DNA of 64,000 nucleotides from Flavobacterium ranwuense (GCF_004349315.1 NZ_SMLH01000004.1:310001-374000), one strand, 5' to 3'; numbered from the stretch's first letter, positions 1 through 9,770 are shown. The notes: generated from the letters alone by a model not told the origin. Numbers and translations are program-made.

Positions 1-600
1 AAAATAATTATCGGTTTGACAATTTGGTTGGCTATTCAAACTGTTTTGACTTTGAATGACATTTACAACAAAGACACAAATTCATTTCCACCAAAAATAA
101 TGTTGACGGGAGTTTTTCCGACAATTTTGACAATCATTCTATTGTTTGTAACTTCAAAAGGCAGACAATTCATTGACAATTTACCACTCAAAAACTTGAC
201 GTATTTAAACATTGTGAGAATTCCGGTTGAGATAGTTTTATTTTGGCTTTTTCTGAACAAAGCAATTCCTGAACTTATGACTTTTGAAGGACGGAACTTT
301 GACATTCTTGCAGGTATAACAGCACCATTTATCGCATACTTTGGTTTGACAAAACTGAAAATTAACAGAAAATCAATTTTGATTTGGAATTTTATTTGTC
401 TTTCACTTTTATTAAATATTGTAGTGAACGCATTATTTTCAGCACCTTCACCAATACAAAAATTTGCATTTGACCAACCGAACATAGCGATTTTAAATTT
501 TCCATTTAGTTGGTTGCCGACATTTATTGTTCCAATTGTTTTGTTCGGACATTTGACATCAATTAGACAATTACTGAAACGAAAAACGGAAAAAAGTTAA
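1..600 (+). CDS. Integral membrane protein, 5' end outside window
   Basis: The reading frame is open from the first base, so the true start lies to the left of the window; the part seen is about 200 residues. It is very hydrophobic, with about five or six predicted membrane segments separated by short basic loops, and ends with a basic tail (RQLLKRKTEKS). I recognise no catalytic motif and no named family. It is the only apparently intact plus-strand gene in the first 31 kb and it stops just before a decayed insertion sequence, so it could be either the last gene before the island or cargo. Function unknown. Confidence 0.6.
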   Translation, partial: KIIIGLTIWLAIQTVLTLNDIYNKDTNSFPPKIMLTGVFPTILTIILLFVTSKGRQFIDNLPLKNLTYLNIVRIPVEIVLFWLFLNKAIPELMTFEGRNFDILAGITAPFIAYFGLTKLKINRKSILIWNFICLSLLLNIVVNALFSAPSPIQKFAFDQPNIAILNFPFSWLPTFIVPIVLFGHLTSIRQLLKRKTEKS

Positions 601-621
601 GAAAAAACTTAATATAACCGC

Positions 622-738
622 CGTTTGGCAATATCGCGGGTTTAGGCTTAATTTGAAGTTGGTTTTGTATTTGGAAAATTAGTCATTAACCGAAAGTTTA
701 GGCTTCCTTAATCCGCCACATCGCCAAGCGGCCAAACG
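622..738. repeat. Imperfect inverted repeat, weakly attC-like
   Basis: CGTTTGGC at 622-629 is matched by its exact complement GCCAAACG at 731-738, with an AAC just outside the left arm and a GTT just outside the right arm. The span of about 117 bp and the flanking AAC/GTT resemble an integron attC site, but the consensus boxes are imperfect. The 10-mer GTTTAGGCTT also occurs twice between the arms (about 640-650 and 697-706). It sits at the end of the upstream gene and at the edge of the broken IS. Confidence 0.25.
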
Positions 739-1309
739 TTGAAGCCCTTATTTTGAAACAAAATAGTTAATTTTCTGTAGCCGTAAAATGGGGTAAACAA
801 ATATTGTTTATCCAGTAACGACATCACTTCAAGATCCTCTTCGCTGTCGCCTTTAGGCGAATAATAAACGCAATTCCTATTGATACATAACGACTTACAT
901 TGTACTACAAGGCTTAATCTCTCGCTGCTGTCAATCATTTTTCTCGCTCTTTCATTGGGACTATTTCAACTTTTTTTAGAAAATCGTTTTCCAAAGTCAG
1001 TTTCCCAATTCGAGCGTAAAGCTTTTCCCTCGGAACACATCCTTTGGTGCTTTGCTTTTTTCCGTTGAAAAAACAGCCGAAATGTTCTTTATCGCTTCTG
1101 CCTTCCAAACCGAAATCTGACCTGGTAAAAGCTCATATTTCTTGGCTAACGCTTCAAGAGTCTCTGTCTCTTTTAATGCTTCTAAAACTACTTTGGATTT
1201 AAAATCCTTCCCGAAACTCTTTTTGTTCTTGACATAATATTGCTAATTTAAGGTTTTTATTCTACCTTAATTCAAATCAATTTTCTGTATTAATTTGGGG
1301 GAGCAGCAT
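708..1309 (-). pseudogene. Degraded IS3-family insertion sequence (orfA and orfB remnants)
   Basis: On the minus strand an OrfA-like segment runs from about 1240 to 1050 and can be read as KSFGKDFKSKVVLEALKE followed by a helix-turn-helix with LAKKYEL and ISVWKAE, typical of IS3 OrfA. An OrfB N-terminal piece follows (938-708): LSLVVQCKSLCINRNCVYY, then a stretch with LDKQYLFTPFYGYRKLT, which matches the HTH_21 start of IS3 transposases. The frame is interrupted between them and OrfB stops long before the DDE catalytic region. Sequence at about 1291-1309 (GCTGCTCCCCCAAATTA on the minus strand) resembles an IS3-type terminal inverted repeat. The element is dead; a matching right end was not found. 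Confidence 0.75.
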
Positions 1310-1327
1310 AGATTTTATAAATGGGTT

Positions 1328-1498
1328 TTAAAGTTCACAGTTATCGTATTTTTTATTTACAAAGTTATAAAGAATAGATAAAAATACTAATAGTGACAAA
1401 CCCGCCACTATTTTTAAATCTATAGTATTGTTATAAAAAATAGCTAAACTGATTTGTATTAAAAAAAAGACGATTCCAAAAAGTGTATTCTTTTTCAT
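1328..1498 (-). CDS. Small two-helix membrane protein (56 aa)
   Basis: A 56-residue frame starts with ATG at 1498, two bases after the stop of the permease gene, and reads MKKNTLFGIVFFLIQISLAI at its start and ends NKKYDNCEL. Two hydrophobic helices (about residues 6-22 and 30-46) are joined by a short polar turn, with a basic C-terminus carrying one cysteine. The tight coupling to the permease upstream suggests it is translated as the last gene of the SusC-SusD-permease operon and may be an accessory subunit. No family recognised; the function is inference from position only. Confidence 0.6.
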   Translation of the reverse strand: MKKNTLFGIVFFLIQISLAIFYNNTIDLKIVAGLSLLVFLSILYNFVNKKYDNCEL

Positions 1499-1500
1499 TG

Positions 1501-2604
1501 TTAAAAAAGTTGAGTTAAAAATTCGGCTAATAAACCTGTCGTTATTCCAAACAAAAAGGTAGTTCCTATAAGAATAAGTGGAATTTTATATCCACCTAAT
1601 TTTTCTTTGGTAATCACCATCGTAAAAAGACCAAAAGCAGGTGCAGTAAATAACATGGTTGCAACAACTCCGTTAGAAAACCCAAGATGCAGTAAAACAG
1701 TACCTAAAAGTATTTCGAACAAAACAGGCACTGATAGCAAAGTTCCGATAAAAGAAACGACTATTATAACCAAATAGGGATTTGAATGTGTAAATGTGGA
1801 TAAAACTTCATTTGGAAAAAAAACCCGGAATACAGCAGTAATTAGCGTACCGAGAACCATCAGCGGAATAAGTTTCCAAGCCAGATTTCCAGCAGAAACT
1901 AACCAATCTTCTATTGACTTTATAATAAATTTAAGAACCGATTTTTGTTTTCCTAAATAGGGAATAGGAATAGTGTCCAAAAAAGGGACTTGCTTTTCAG
2001 GGTCTGAAGAACTAGCATCTAGTTTTGAAACTAGGGGAATCATCACCAAAATAAGTATCGCACTCATGATAATTCTAGAAAAAACCACTGCAGGATGAAA
2101 CAATCCAAACATGGTGATAATACCGATGATGTTGAATAACGCACCACCAAGAATAATGCCTAAAGTAGCTTCTTTGCTTCCAGATTTAGAATTGATACCA
2201 ACACTAGCCACTGCAGAACAATTGGCACACATATTCAAGGGCATTCCTAAAAGACTGCCCAAGGCAGCACCTCGAACTCCTTTGTATTCTAAAAAACGAG
2301 CCGTTTTTTTGCTGGACAATACCAATGATAATCCAGCACCACCGAGTATAATTGCAAATGTCATACCTGTAGCATTGGCTTCCCAGAAATTGTGAGCTGA
2401 TTTTAAGACTGCTAATACAAACTTGTCTTTTGCCTCAACATGAAAACGTTCATGATAGTTGAGTTCGCCATGTTCATGTGGTTTTTCGCATTTATTTTCT
2501 ATACAAACTACTTTTTTTTCCTCAGCTTTAAAACGACTTGAAAATAAAAAGAGAAGTAAAAAACCAACCAAAATAATGGACTTAATTAAGGATTCTTTTT
2601 TCAT
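1501..2604 (-). CDS. Putative permease (SO_0444/ArsP-like), with His/Cys-rich N-terminus
   Basis: A 367-residue polytopic membrane protein. The first helix (residues about 8-24) is followed by a stretch rich in Cys and His (VVCIENKCEKPHEHGELNYH), a plausible metal-binding segment, then roughly eight more membrane helices in two halves. A CxxC motif (MCANCSAVAS) lies in a glycine-rich helix region of the first half, and LLSVPVLFEILLGTVL is the pseudo-symmetric counterpart in the second half. This layout fits the DUF318/ArsP-type permease superfamily, including SO_0444-type copper/zinc exporters. It lies 22 nt after the SusD gene on the same strand, so it is probably co-transcribed with it. Substrate is not determined by the sequence; a metal or metalloid is my guess. 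Confidence 0.65.
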   Translation of the reverse strand: MKKESLIKSIILVGFLLLFLFSSRFKAEEKKVVCIENKCEKPHEHGELNYHERFHVEAKDKFVLAVLKSAHNFWEANATGMTFAIILGGAGLSLVLSSKKTARFLEYKGVRGAALGSLLGMPLNMCANCSAVASVGINSKSGSKEATLGIILGGALFNIIGIITMFGLFHPAVVFSRIIMSAILILVMIPLVSKLDASSSDPEKQVPFLDTIPIPYLGKQKSVLKFIIKSIEDWLVSAGNLAWKLIPLMVLGTLITAVFRVFFPNEVLSTFTHSNPYLVIIVVSFIGTLLSVPVLFEILLGTVLLHLGFSNGVVATMLFTAPAFGLFTMVITKEKLGGYKIPLILIGTTFLFGITTGLLAEFLTQLF

Positions 2605-2626
2605 ATAAAATATTCATTTTGTTAAA

Positions 2627-4090
2627 TTAATTTGGAACAATCAATTTATTCGCCACCAATTCGCCACTTGGTATAGGCCAAATATAATTACTTGCTGTAA
2701 CCAAGACCAACGGTGCTGTGCCTATAGAACCGCTTTTTGCTGGTATAGTTTGCAGTCGTCTTTGTAAGTCTTGTAAGCGAAATCCTTCCCCCAAAAGCTC
2801 AATACGCCTTTCTGTCAAAATGGTATTTATCAAAGCATCTTTTGAATTAATATCCGCATCTGGAAAAACATAGGCGGGATTCGAACGATTTCTAACTGCT
2901 TTCAACAAGGCATTAGCTTTATCTAAATCATTGTTATTGGCCGCAGCCTCCGCATAATTCAGCAATATTTCTGCGTAGCGGATAACGGGTACATAATCTC
3001 GAAAAGGCGCCGTTGTTATAGCAAATTTTTTCAACACTTTTAAATTTGCACTATTAGTGCCAACTAATGCAGAGCGAGCATCTGTTGGTGTACTGAAAAC
3101 AACATTGGAGACGATACCACCAGTTGCCAATGGAATTATAGGTTGTTTCAAATAATTGAATGCCAAGCAACTTTGTGTGGCAGGAGTTTCGGTAGTACTG
3201 TTGGCAAATGGAATTGAAAAAATAGCTTCTGGACCTACATAACTCCCGCCGAAAACCGTTGCGATATTTCCTTCTAATTTATGTGTTAATGCTCCGGAAG
3301 AATATTGAAACGGACTGTTGCCAGAAACCAATTTTGTAGCTTCAAGGATAACGTTTGTAAAATCATTTTGGTTAAGATATACTCTTGTTTTCAATGCAAT
3401 TGCAGTGCTTTTTTTGGCTCTGGATGTGTTTAGTAATGCTGTAGCGTAGGATTCCGGCAAGTCTATTTCGGCTTCATTCAAATCTTTCAAAATTTGTGCA
3501 TACACTTCTGCAACTGAGCTTCGCGCCAAATCGTTGTTGCCTGCCGATGTAATAGCGGTAAGACGTAACGGAACACCTAGAGCATTTTTGTCTAAATTAT
3601 ATGGTTTGGCATACGTTTGCACCAAACTCAAATAACTCAATGCACGCACGAATTTGGCCTCTGCTATGTAGGATTTTGTATCGGCCTCTAAAATAATTTT
3701 AGTGTCATTAAGGTTGCTTATCAATTTATTTGATGCATTGATTGCGGTATAAGCCACCGACCAAACATTGTTGATATACTCGCTAGTCGAAGCAACATTA
3801 TTGTTCCAAACTGCTGAACCTGCGGCCGCATTGCCATCGTTTTGTCCAAATTCGTCGGCTCTTTGTTCATTGAAAACAATGTACCTACCACCATAAAAAC
3901 TTGCATTTTGCAATTGTTGATACAGATTGTTAACTTGAGATTTTATTTTGGCTGGAGTGCTATAAGCTGCATCTTCTGAAATACTGGTTTTTGGCTCAGT
4001 GTTCAAAAAATCATCGTTACAAGCTACAAAAAGGCTTGATACCATAAGTATAAAAGAACTTGATCTTATTAATATATATATTGATTTCAT
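2627..4090 (-). CDS. SusD/RagB-family surface lipoprotein
   Basis: A 487-residue lipoprotein with a hydrophobic signal ending in a lipobox-like cysteine (SSLFVACNDDFL) followed by the usual LNTEPKTS start of SusD proteins. TPR-like helices follow, and the C-terminal part has the family's characteristic RYAEILLNYAEAANN and LTERRIELLGEGFRLQDLQR motifs. SusD proteins form the lid of a SusC channel at the cell surface and capture nutrients. It sits 11 nt downstream of the SusC gene on the same strand, the standard pair. No glycoside hydrolase is nearby, so the substrate cannot be assumed to be a glycan. Family assignment is secure; the ligand is unknown. Confidence 0.93.
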   Translation of the reverse strand: MKSIYILIRSSSFILMVSSLFVACNDDFLNTEPKTSISEDAAYSTPAKIKSQVNNLYQQLQNASFYGGRYIVFNEQRADEFGQNDGNAAAGSAVWNNNVASTSEYINNVWSVAYTAINASNKLISNLNDTKIILEADTKSYIAEAKFVRALSYLSLVQTYAKPYNLDKNALGVPLRLTAITSAGNNDLARSSVAEVYAQILKDLNEAEIDLPESYATALLNTSRAKKSTAIALKTRVYLNQNDFTNVILEATKLVSGNSPFQYSSGALTHKLEGNIATVFGGSYVGPEAIFSIPFANSTTETPATQSCLAFNYLKQPIIPLATGGIVSNVVFSTPTDARSALVGTNSANLKVLKKFAITTAPFRDYVPVIRYAEILLNYAEAAANNNDLDKANALLKAVRNRSNPAYVFPDADINSKDALINTILTERRIELLGEGFRLQDLQRRLQTIPAKSGSIGTAPLVLVTASNYIWPIPSGELVANKLIVPN

Positions 4091-4101
4091 TTTATTTGGA
4101 T

Positions 4102-7100
4102 TTAAAAAGTAACATTCATGCCTGTTGTAAATACTTGTGCATTGGGAGGCACATTTTGATCTTTCCCAGAATTTATAGAATTTCCGTTTATAGAAACTTC
4201 TGGATCTGAACCCCTATATTTGGTCCAAGTATATAGGTTTCCTGACTGCAAATAGATGCGTGCCGATGCAATTTTGTTTTTCAAGAAAGTTGCTTTCACA
4301 GGAATAGTATATCCTATTGAAATATTTTTGATTTTGATATAATCGCCATTTTCTACTTTTGAACTACTCGAAAACGAGAACCCCGCCGACACATTATCGC
4401 CGTATTGCAATTTTTGGATTTCGGTTATATCGCCAGGTTTTGTCCATCGGTTCAAGATAAAAGTACCGTTGTTGAAGTATCTTTGGTCGGAGTTCGTGGC
4501 TCTTGTGCCGTTATATAGTTTATTGCCAGCAACAAAAGTAAGATTGATACTCATGTCAAAATTTTTGTAACTAAAAGTATTGTTGAATCCTCCAGAAATT
4601 TTTGGCAAAGAGGCCCCTTGAATTACACCATCTTTGTAATTGTCAATTGCTGGTGCAGCGGTTCCGTCTAGGTGGGTCCATTTTGGCGAACCAATATGGT
4701 TGTATTGCACGTCTTTTCCAGTACTATTAGTAAAAACCATTAGACCATTATCTGGATTTACACCTTTGCAGGGAACGGCAAAAATAGATCCTACAGAATA
4801 GCCTTCACGAGTCATGTTTTGCACGCCAAATACACTGGGCACAAATACGTCTGTCGACAATGAGGTAACTTGATTTTTGAGTGTAGAAAAATTAAATCCT
4901 ACATTCCATTTGAAATTTGGTGACTCAATAATTCTTGCATTTATACCCAATTCAAATCCTCGATTATACATGCTCCCCATATTGGTGTTGATATAATTGC
5001 CTGGAATTCCTGCCGATAATGATTGTGGTGCTTTCAAGATTAAACCATTGATGACGTTGTTATAATAATCAAGCTCTACATTTATTTTTTCATTAAACAG
5101 TGAGAAATTCAAACCCAAATCAAACTTTTTTACTAGTTCCCATTTCAAGTCAGGATTGGCAGTTTGAGCATAATTGAGTGTCGATTCGCCTGCATAAGTG
5201 CCCGAGGTATAAGTGCCAATTGCAGGATAATCGCCTATTTCGCTATTACCAACAACACCATAACTGGCTCTAATTTTTAGGTTATCGATGGTGTTGTTAA
5301 AACCAGAATTTTTATAAAAATCTTCTTCAAAAACATTCCAACCTAGAGAAGCTCCACCAAAATTTCCGTACTTATGACCCGTTGCCAAGGCCGAAAGTCC
5401 ATCTCTACGGAAGTTGAAACTCAACAAATATTTTTTCTCGAAATCGTAAGTTACATTAGAAAAATAAGAAAGCATCGCGTTTTGGGTAGCCACATTTCCG
5501 TAAGGAGCAATATTGACAAAACCACCTTGATAATTGGTATAAGAAGGATCTAGAATATTGGATTGTTGTGCACCCCAACCATTGGTGGTGGTTTTTATAG
5601 TTTCTTGACCCAACAAAATAGTGAAATGATGCTTTTCTTTGAAATTAGCGTTATAAAGTAAGGTGTTTACAAAGTTGGTACGATACAATTTGGTAAACGT
5701 ATTGGTTGCAACACCATTGGAAGTGGCTCCGCCTCCGTGAATAGGATTCAAGAAAGATTCATTGATAATCTGCAAATTGTTAATGCCGAAACTGGTTCTG
5801 AACTTTAGATTCTTGACCAGCTCCAACTCGCCAAACAAATTTCCTACAAAAGTGTTGTTCTCTGACGTGTTCAAATCCAGTTCTTGCACCATGGCTAGAT
5901 TATAGGCATTGATTGTGCCAATAGTGTTTGGGTTATTGGCACCATACCCCACACTGATTCCGTTTTGAATACTGTACGAACCATCCGTATTATAAACAGG
6001 AACATTTGGAGGCAAAACATAGGTCATTCTTGCCAAAGGTTCGTTGGTTATATAATTGGTGTTGTATGAAGACGATGCTAAGGAGTTGCTAGAAACCGCA
6101 CCCGTATTAGGGCCTGCATTTTTGCCATTGCTGTAGGTAATAGTTGTGCCAAATTTCAAGGCATTATTGAGTTGATGCTCCACATTCAATCGTGTTGCCA
6201 ACCGTTTGAAGGTGTTGTTTTTGATAAAACTGTTTTGATTGGTATATCCTGTCGAAAAAAAGTAAGAAGTGGCATCATTTGCTCCCGAAATACTGATATT
6301 ATTACTTTGAGAGAAACCAGGTCTAAAAGCAACATCATACCAATTGGTGTTTACTACACTGCCGTCTGGATTTTTTGCCAGTGCATATCCTGGCGCTCTA
6401 CCCGAATTGACCATAGCTTCATTTTTGATCATTGTATATTCTTCGGCACCCAACAATTTAGGTAAATTATAGGGTGTACTCAAACTGAACCAATTGTCAT
6501 AAGTTACTTTTGATTTGCCAATTCTACCTTTTTTGGTTGTGATTACAATCACACCGTTGGCTGCTCTTGAACCATAAATTGCAGCTGCTGAAGCATCTTT
6601 GAGTACATCTATGGTTTGAATATCGTTTGGGTTGATGTCAGACAATGGATTGTTGCCAATCAAACCTCCTGCCGAACCCACAAAAACGGTAACTCCATCG
6701 ATAACTACCAATGGGAAAAGTCCCGAAGTAATGGTGTTCAAACCTCTTATTCGCATAACTGGTGTATTGTTCAAAATATTTGAAGGTTGAATTATTTCAA
6801 CACCTGTGGCTTGACCGCCCAACAATTGGTCAAAACTTGATGCAGGTCGATTGCTGATTTGTCTTGCCGAAATAGTAGCAACAGCTCCCGTAAACTCTCG
6901 TTTGTTTTGTTGAGTATAACCACTGGACACCACTACTTCTTTCAACTCATTATAATTTTCTTTGAGTTGGATTTTTATTAAATCAAAAGAGGTCACTTTT
7001 ACTTCTTGGCTTTCATAACCAATGCATATTACTTTTAATAATAAAGGCAATTTGTCAATATTTTTTATTTCAAAATTACCATTCAAATCAGATGAGGTTT

Positions 7101-7272
7101 CTATTTTGGTTCCTTTCAATAAAATTGAAACCCCTGTTATTAGGTTTTTTTTGGGGTCAGTAATTGTGCCTTTCAATGTTTCTTGTCCCAATGTTACTTG
7201 TGAAATTATTGCAACAAAAAACAAAATAAAATTTGATTTTTTAAGGCAATTATTCAAAACTATTGTATTCAT
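4102..7272 (-). CDS. SusC/RagA-family TonB-linked outer-membrane transporter
   Basis: About 1056 residues from the preferred ATG at 7272; an in-frame ATG at 7302 would add ten basic residues before the signal peptide. After the signal (FFVAIISQVTLGQE) come a CarboxypepD-regulatory-like domain (LKGTITDPKKNLITGVSILL), a plug domain with the SusC hallmarks (ASSFDQLLGGQATGVEI; VLKDASAAAIYGSRAANGV) and a large beta-barrel ending in ...TTGMNVTF with a terminal Phe. Full-length for the family and without frameshifts. It is the first gene of an operon with susD-like, permease and small membrane protein genes. It imports bulky ligands at the expense of TonB energy; the cargo is unknown. Confidence 0.93.
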   Translation of the reverse strand: MNTIVLNNCLKKSNFILFFVAIISQVTLGQETLKGTITDPKKNLITGVSILLKGTKIETSSDLNGNFEIKNIDKLPLLLKVICIGYESQEVKVTSFDLIKIQLKENYNELKEVVVSSGYTQQNKREFTGAVATISARQISNRPASSFDQLLGGQATGVEIIQPSNILNNTPVMRIRGLNTITSGLFPLVVIDGVTVFVGSAGGLIGNNPLSDINPNDIQTIDVLKDASAAAIYGSRAANGVIVITTKKGRIGKSKVTYDNWFSLSTPYNLPKLLGAEEYTMIKNEAMVNSGRAPGYALAKNPDGSVVNTNWYDVAFRPGFSQSNNISISGANDATSYFFSTGYTNQNSFIKNNTFKRLATRLNVEHQLNNALKFGTTITYSNGKNAGPNTGAVSSNSLASSSYNTNYITNEPLARMTYVLPPNVPVYNTDGSYSIQNGISVGYGANNPNTIGTINAYNLAMVQELDLNTSENNTFVGNLFGELELVKNLKFRTSFGINNLQIINESFLNPIHGGGATSNGVATNTFTKLYRTNFVNTLLYNANFKEKHHFTILLGQETIKTTTNGWGAQQSNILDPSYTNYQGGFVNIAPYGNVATQNAMLSYFSNVTYDFEKKYLLSFNFRRDGLSALATGHKYGNFGGASLGWNVFEEDFYKNSGFNNTIDNLKIRASYGVVGNSEIGDYPAIGTYTSGTYAGESTLNYAQTANPDLKWELVKKFDLGLNFSLFNEKINVELDYYNNVINGLILKAPQSLSAGIPGNYINTNMGSMYNRGFELGINARIIESPNFKWNVGFNFSTLKNQVTSLSTDVFVPSVFGVQNMTREGYSVGSIFAVPCKGVNPDNGLMVFTNSTGKDVQYNHIGSPKWTHLDGTAAPAIDNYKDGVIQGASLPKISGGFNNTFSYKNFDMSINLTFVAGNKLYNGTRATNSDQRYFNNGTFILNRWTKPGDITEIQKLQYGDNVSAGFSFSSSSKVENGDYIKIKNISIGYTIPVKATFLKNKIASARIYLQSGNLYTWTKYRGSDPEVSINGNSINSGKDQNVPPNAQVFTTGMNVTF

Positions 7273-7409
7273 TTTTAATCTTTTTTTTCTTTGGTCATGC
7301 ATATAAAAAGTACATATTATATATTTAAGTATTTTTTTCTTATTTAATTGGTCCCCTTTTTTTATAATTTTGAGTAATCAATTTCTTTATAGTATATTTT
7401 CTTAATATT

Positions 7410-9770
7410 TTAGAACTCAACCCTCATTTGAAATGTAGGAAAGAATCCATTTTGAAAAACTGTATTTACAGAAGAAGTATTTTTGTCAAAAACTTGAAAA
7501 TAAACATTCTTTCTATTTATTATATTTTGAAAATCGAAAGAACCTTCTATTGCAATTTTTCTTTTTAAACTTTTACGAATTCCTAAACGAATATCTGGCT
7601 TAAAATATAATTTGTTATGTTGTGTAAATGCTTCATTATCCTTAAACCTTGGTTCATTGTTTAGAACAGAACTTTCAATATCAAAAGGAGTATAAGGTAA
7701 CCCTCCCGCAATAGTAACCTTTCCATTGATTAAAAGCGTAAGGTTATTTTTGAGTTTATATTCATATCCTCCTAAAGCATTAATGACATACTTTCCGTTA
7801 TAAGCTGAGTTTCTCCAAATATTATCACTTCCTTTATATTTAGAATCAAATAAAGAAGCCGTAAGAAGAATGTAATAATCTTTTTCAAAAATTTTTTCCA
7901 AAGTAAATTCAAGACCATAATTTCTACCAACACCATTATTAACTAAATAGCCTTTATATGAATTTAGAAATGTATTTGCAGCATAATTTAAGATTGAATA
8001 TGAAGAACTTTTTGTTTCAATAGGCACATGATTTAAATACTGATAGTATATTTCTGCTTTAAACCTAAAACTTCTTGATATTTCATTATTATAACCCACT
8101 ACAACCTGATTACTTTGGGTAAACTTTAAATTTCTATTACTTTCGATTTTTGTTATTGGATCTTGATAGTAATAAAATCCAAAATGTTGTGTTTGATTAT
8201 GTAAACCATATGCAATACTAAATGATTGATTTGAATTAAAATTCCAAATCAATCCAAATCTTGGTTCAAGAACAAATTGCTTATTAAGATTAAAATATTG
8301 ACAATGAACACCCGAATTTAATGTTAAAACATTGTTAACCTTGTATTTCCAATGTATGTAAGATTGGATGATTGATGTACTTCCATCAAACTTATTTATA
8401 TATTTAAAACCATTATTTAAAGGATTGGTTTGTTTATATATACTGTCTGTAGTTGAATAATTAATATCTTCAATACTAAAACCAGTTTGGATAGTATTTT
8501 TCGAATTAATTTTTTTATTTAGGTATGTTGATAAAATCAATTTAAAATTTGAATATCCAAATCCGCCTATTCTATAAATATTTTCATCGGCTAAGATTGA
8601 ATCTCTATGCTGAGCATTTCCTTCGTATGTGATTGCTAATGTGGTTTTTAAAAAAGATTTTTTGTTAATAAATATATTGTGACTTACTCCTAAAATCCCC
8701 ATTTTAGATCCAAAGTGCACGTTCTCACCTTTATTAGCTGGACTAAATTGAGTACTGTCTCTTTTTGAGTCATAAAAAACAGTATTACTTTTTCCTCCAA
8801 TTCCAAAAACAGAAAATTCACCCACATTTTTTGATACTAAATTTATTTTAAAAGATAAATCTTGATATGTTGGGATAGAAGCAAAACCGAACTTAATTCC
8901 TAATTTAGTTAAAGTAGATAATGTAGAATATCTATAAGAAACCATATACGAAGATTTTTTTTTTTTACTTATTGGTCCTTCTGTCATTAGTTCAGCACCC
9001 AATGCACCTATAGTAAAAGTATTTTCATGTTTTTCGTTATTCCCTTTTCTCATTTTCAAATCGAATACGCCAGATGTAGCATTCCCGTATTCTGATGGAA
9101 AAGCGCCTGTTAAAAAATCGGAATTTGAAAGTATTTGAGGATTAATTATACTTATTGGCCCTCCAGTACTACCTTGACCACCAAAATGATTTGGGTTTGG
9201 AATAGAAATACCTTCTAACTTCCATAATAATCCTAATGGAGAATTTCCTCGAATAATAATATCATTCCTCTGATCATTTGCCCCTGATACTCCTGCAAAA
9301 TTTCTAGCCATTCTAGACGGATCACCCAAACTACCCGCATACCTAGCTGCTTCTTTTGGGCTAAAGCTCCTAGCACTAACACTTGTCATTTTATTATTTA
9401 ATCTATTTGTGTTTCGTGTTTGAACTTTCACCTCATCAAGTTGTTTAATAGGGTTTTCATCTAATTCAATTAATAAAACTATTTCTTTTGCTGAATTAAC
9501 TTGAAGATCACTAACTGTTTGAGATTTATATCCATTTGCAGATACCATAATTGACATCCTTCCTAGTGGCACTTTTGTTAATTTAAAGTTTCCTAATGAA
9601 TCGGTATAAATTTCATTATTCTCTTCTGAATTTTTTAAAATAATTTCTACATTAACTATTGGTAATTTTGAATCTCTATCAATAACGAAACCTCGAATAG
9701 TTTGTGTAACACTTTGGGAGTACATCAGTGTCGTCAATAAAAGAAAAAAGATAATTATTTTAGTTTTCAT
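7410..9770 (-). CDS. TonB-dependent receptor with carboxypeptidase-regulatory-like domain
   Basis: A 786-residue outer-membrane receptor. The signal peptide (LLLTTLMYSQ) is followed by a CarboxypepD-regulatory-like domain at about 20-110 (TIRGFVIDRDSKLPIVNVEI), a plug (about 120-230, with NDIIIRGNSPLGLLWKLEGI and FPSEYGNATSGVFDLKMRKG) and a 22-strand-type barrel ending FFPTFQMRVEF. This arrangement is typical of receptors for siderophores and other large molecules rather than SusC, which it does not resemble in length or in the SusC signature. It follows the PPTase gene after a 180-nt gap on the same strand and is the last gene of the enediyne-type operon, or has its own promoter in that gap. 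Possible roles are export coupling, reuptake or self-immunity; none is proven by sequence. Confidence 0.85.
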   Translation of the reverse strand: MKTKIIIFFLLLTTLMYSQSVTQTIRGFVIDRDSKLPIVNVEIILKNSEENNEIYTDSLGNFKLTKVPLGRMSIMVSANGYKSQTVSDLQVNSAKEIVLLIELDENPIKQLDEVKVQTRNTNRLNNKMTSVSARSFSPKEAARYAGSLGDPSRMARNFAGVSGANDQRNDIIIRGNSPLGLLWKLEGISIPNPNHFGGQGSTGGPISIINPQILSNSDFLTGAFPSEYGNATSGVFDLKMRKGNNEKHENTFTIGALGAELMTEGPISKKKKSSYMVSYRYSTLSTLTKLGIKFGFASIPTYQDLSFKINLVSKNVGEFSVFGIGGKSNTVFYDSKRDSTQFSPANKGENVHFGSKMGILGVSHNIFINKKSFLKTTLAITYEGNAQHRDSILADENIYRIGGFGYSNFKLILSTYLNKKINSKNTIQTGFSIEDINYSTTDSIYKQTNPLNNGFKYINKFDGSTSIIQSYIHWKYKVNNVLTLNSGVHCQYFNLNKQFVLEPRFGLIWNFNSNQSFSIAYGLHNQTQHFGFYYYQDPITKIESNRNLKFTQSNQVVVGYNNEISRSFRFKAEIYYQYLNHVPIETKSSSYSILNYAANTFLNSYKGYLVNNGVGRNYGLEFTLEKIFEKDYYILLTASLFDSKYKGSDNIWRNSAYNGKYVINALGGYEYKLKNNLTLLINGKVTIAGGLPYTPFDIESSVLNNEPRFKDNEAFTQHNKLYFKPDIRLGIRKSLKRKIAIEGSFDFQNIINRKNVYFQVFDKNTSSVNTVFQNGFFPTFQMRVEF

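Noticed and set aside
63..485. 140-residue minus-strand frame in the first gene
   Set aside because: Composition and position show it to be the antisense shadow of the membrane protein on the plus strand.
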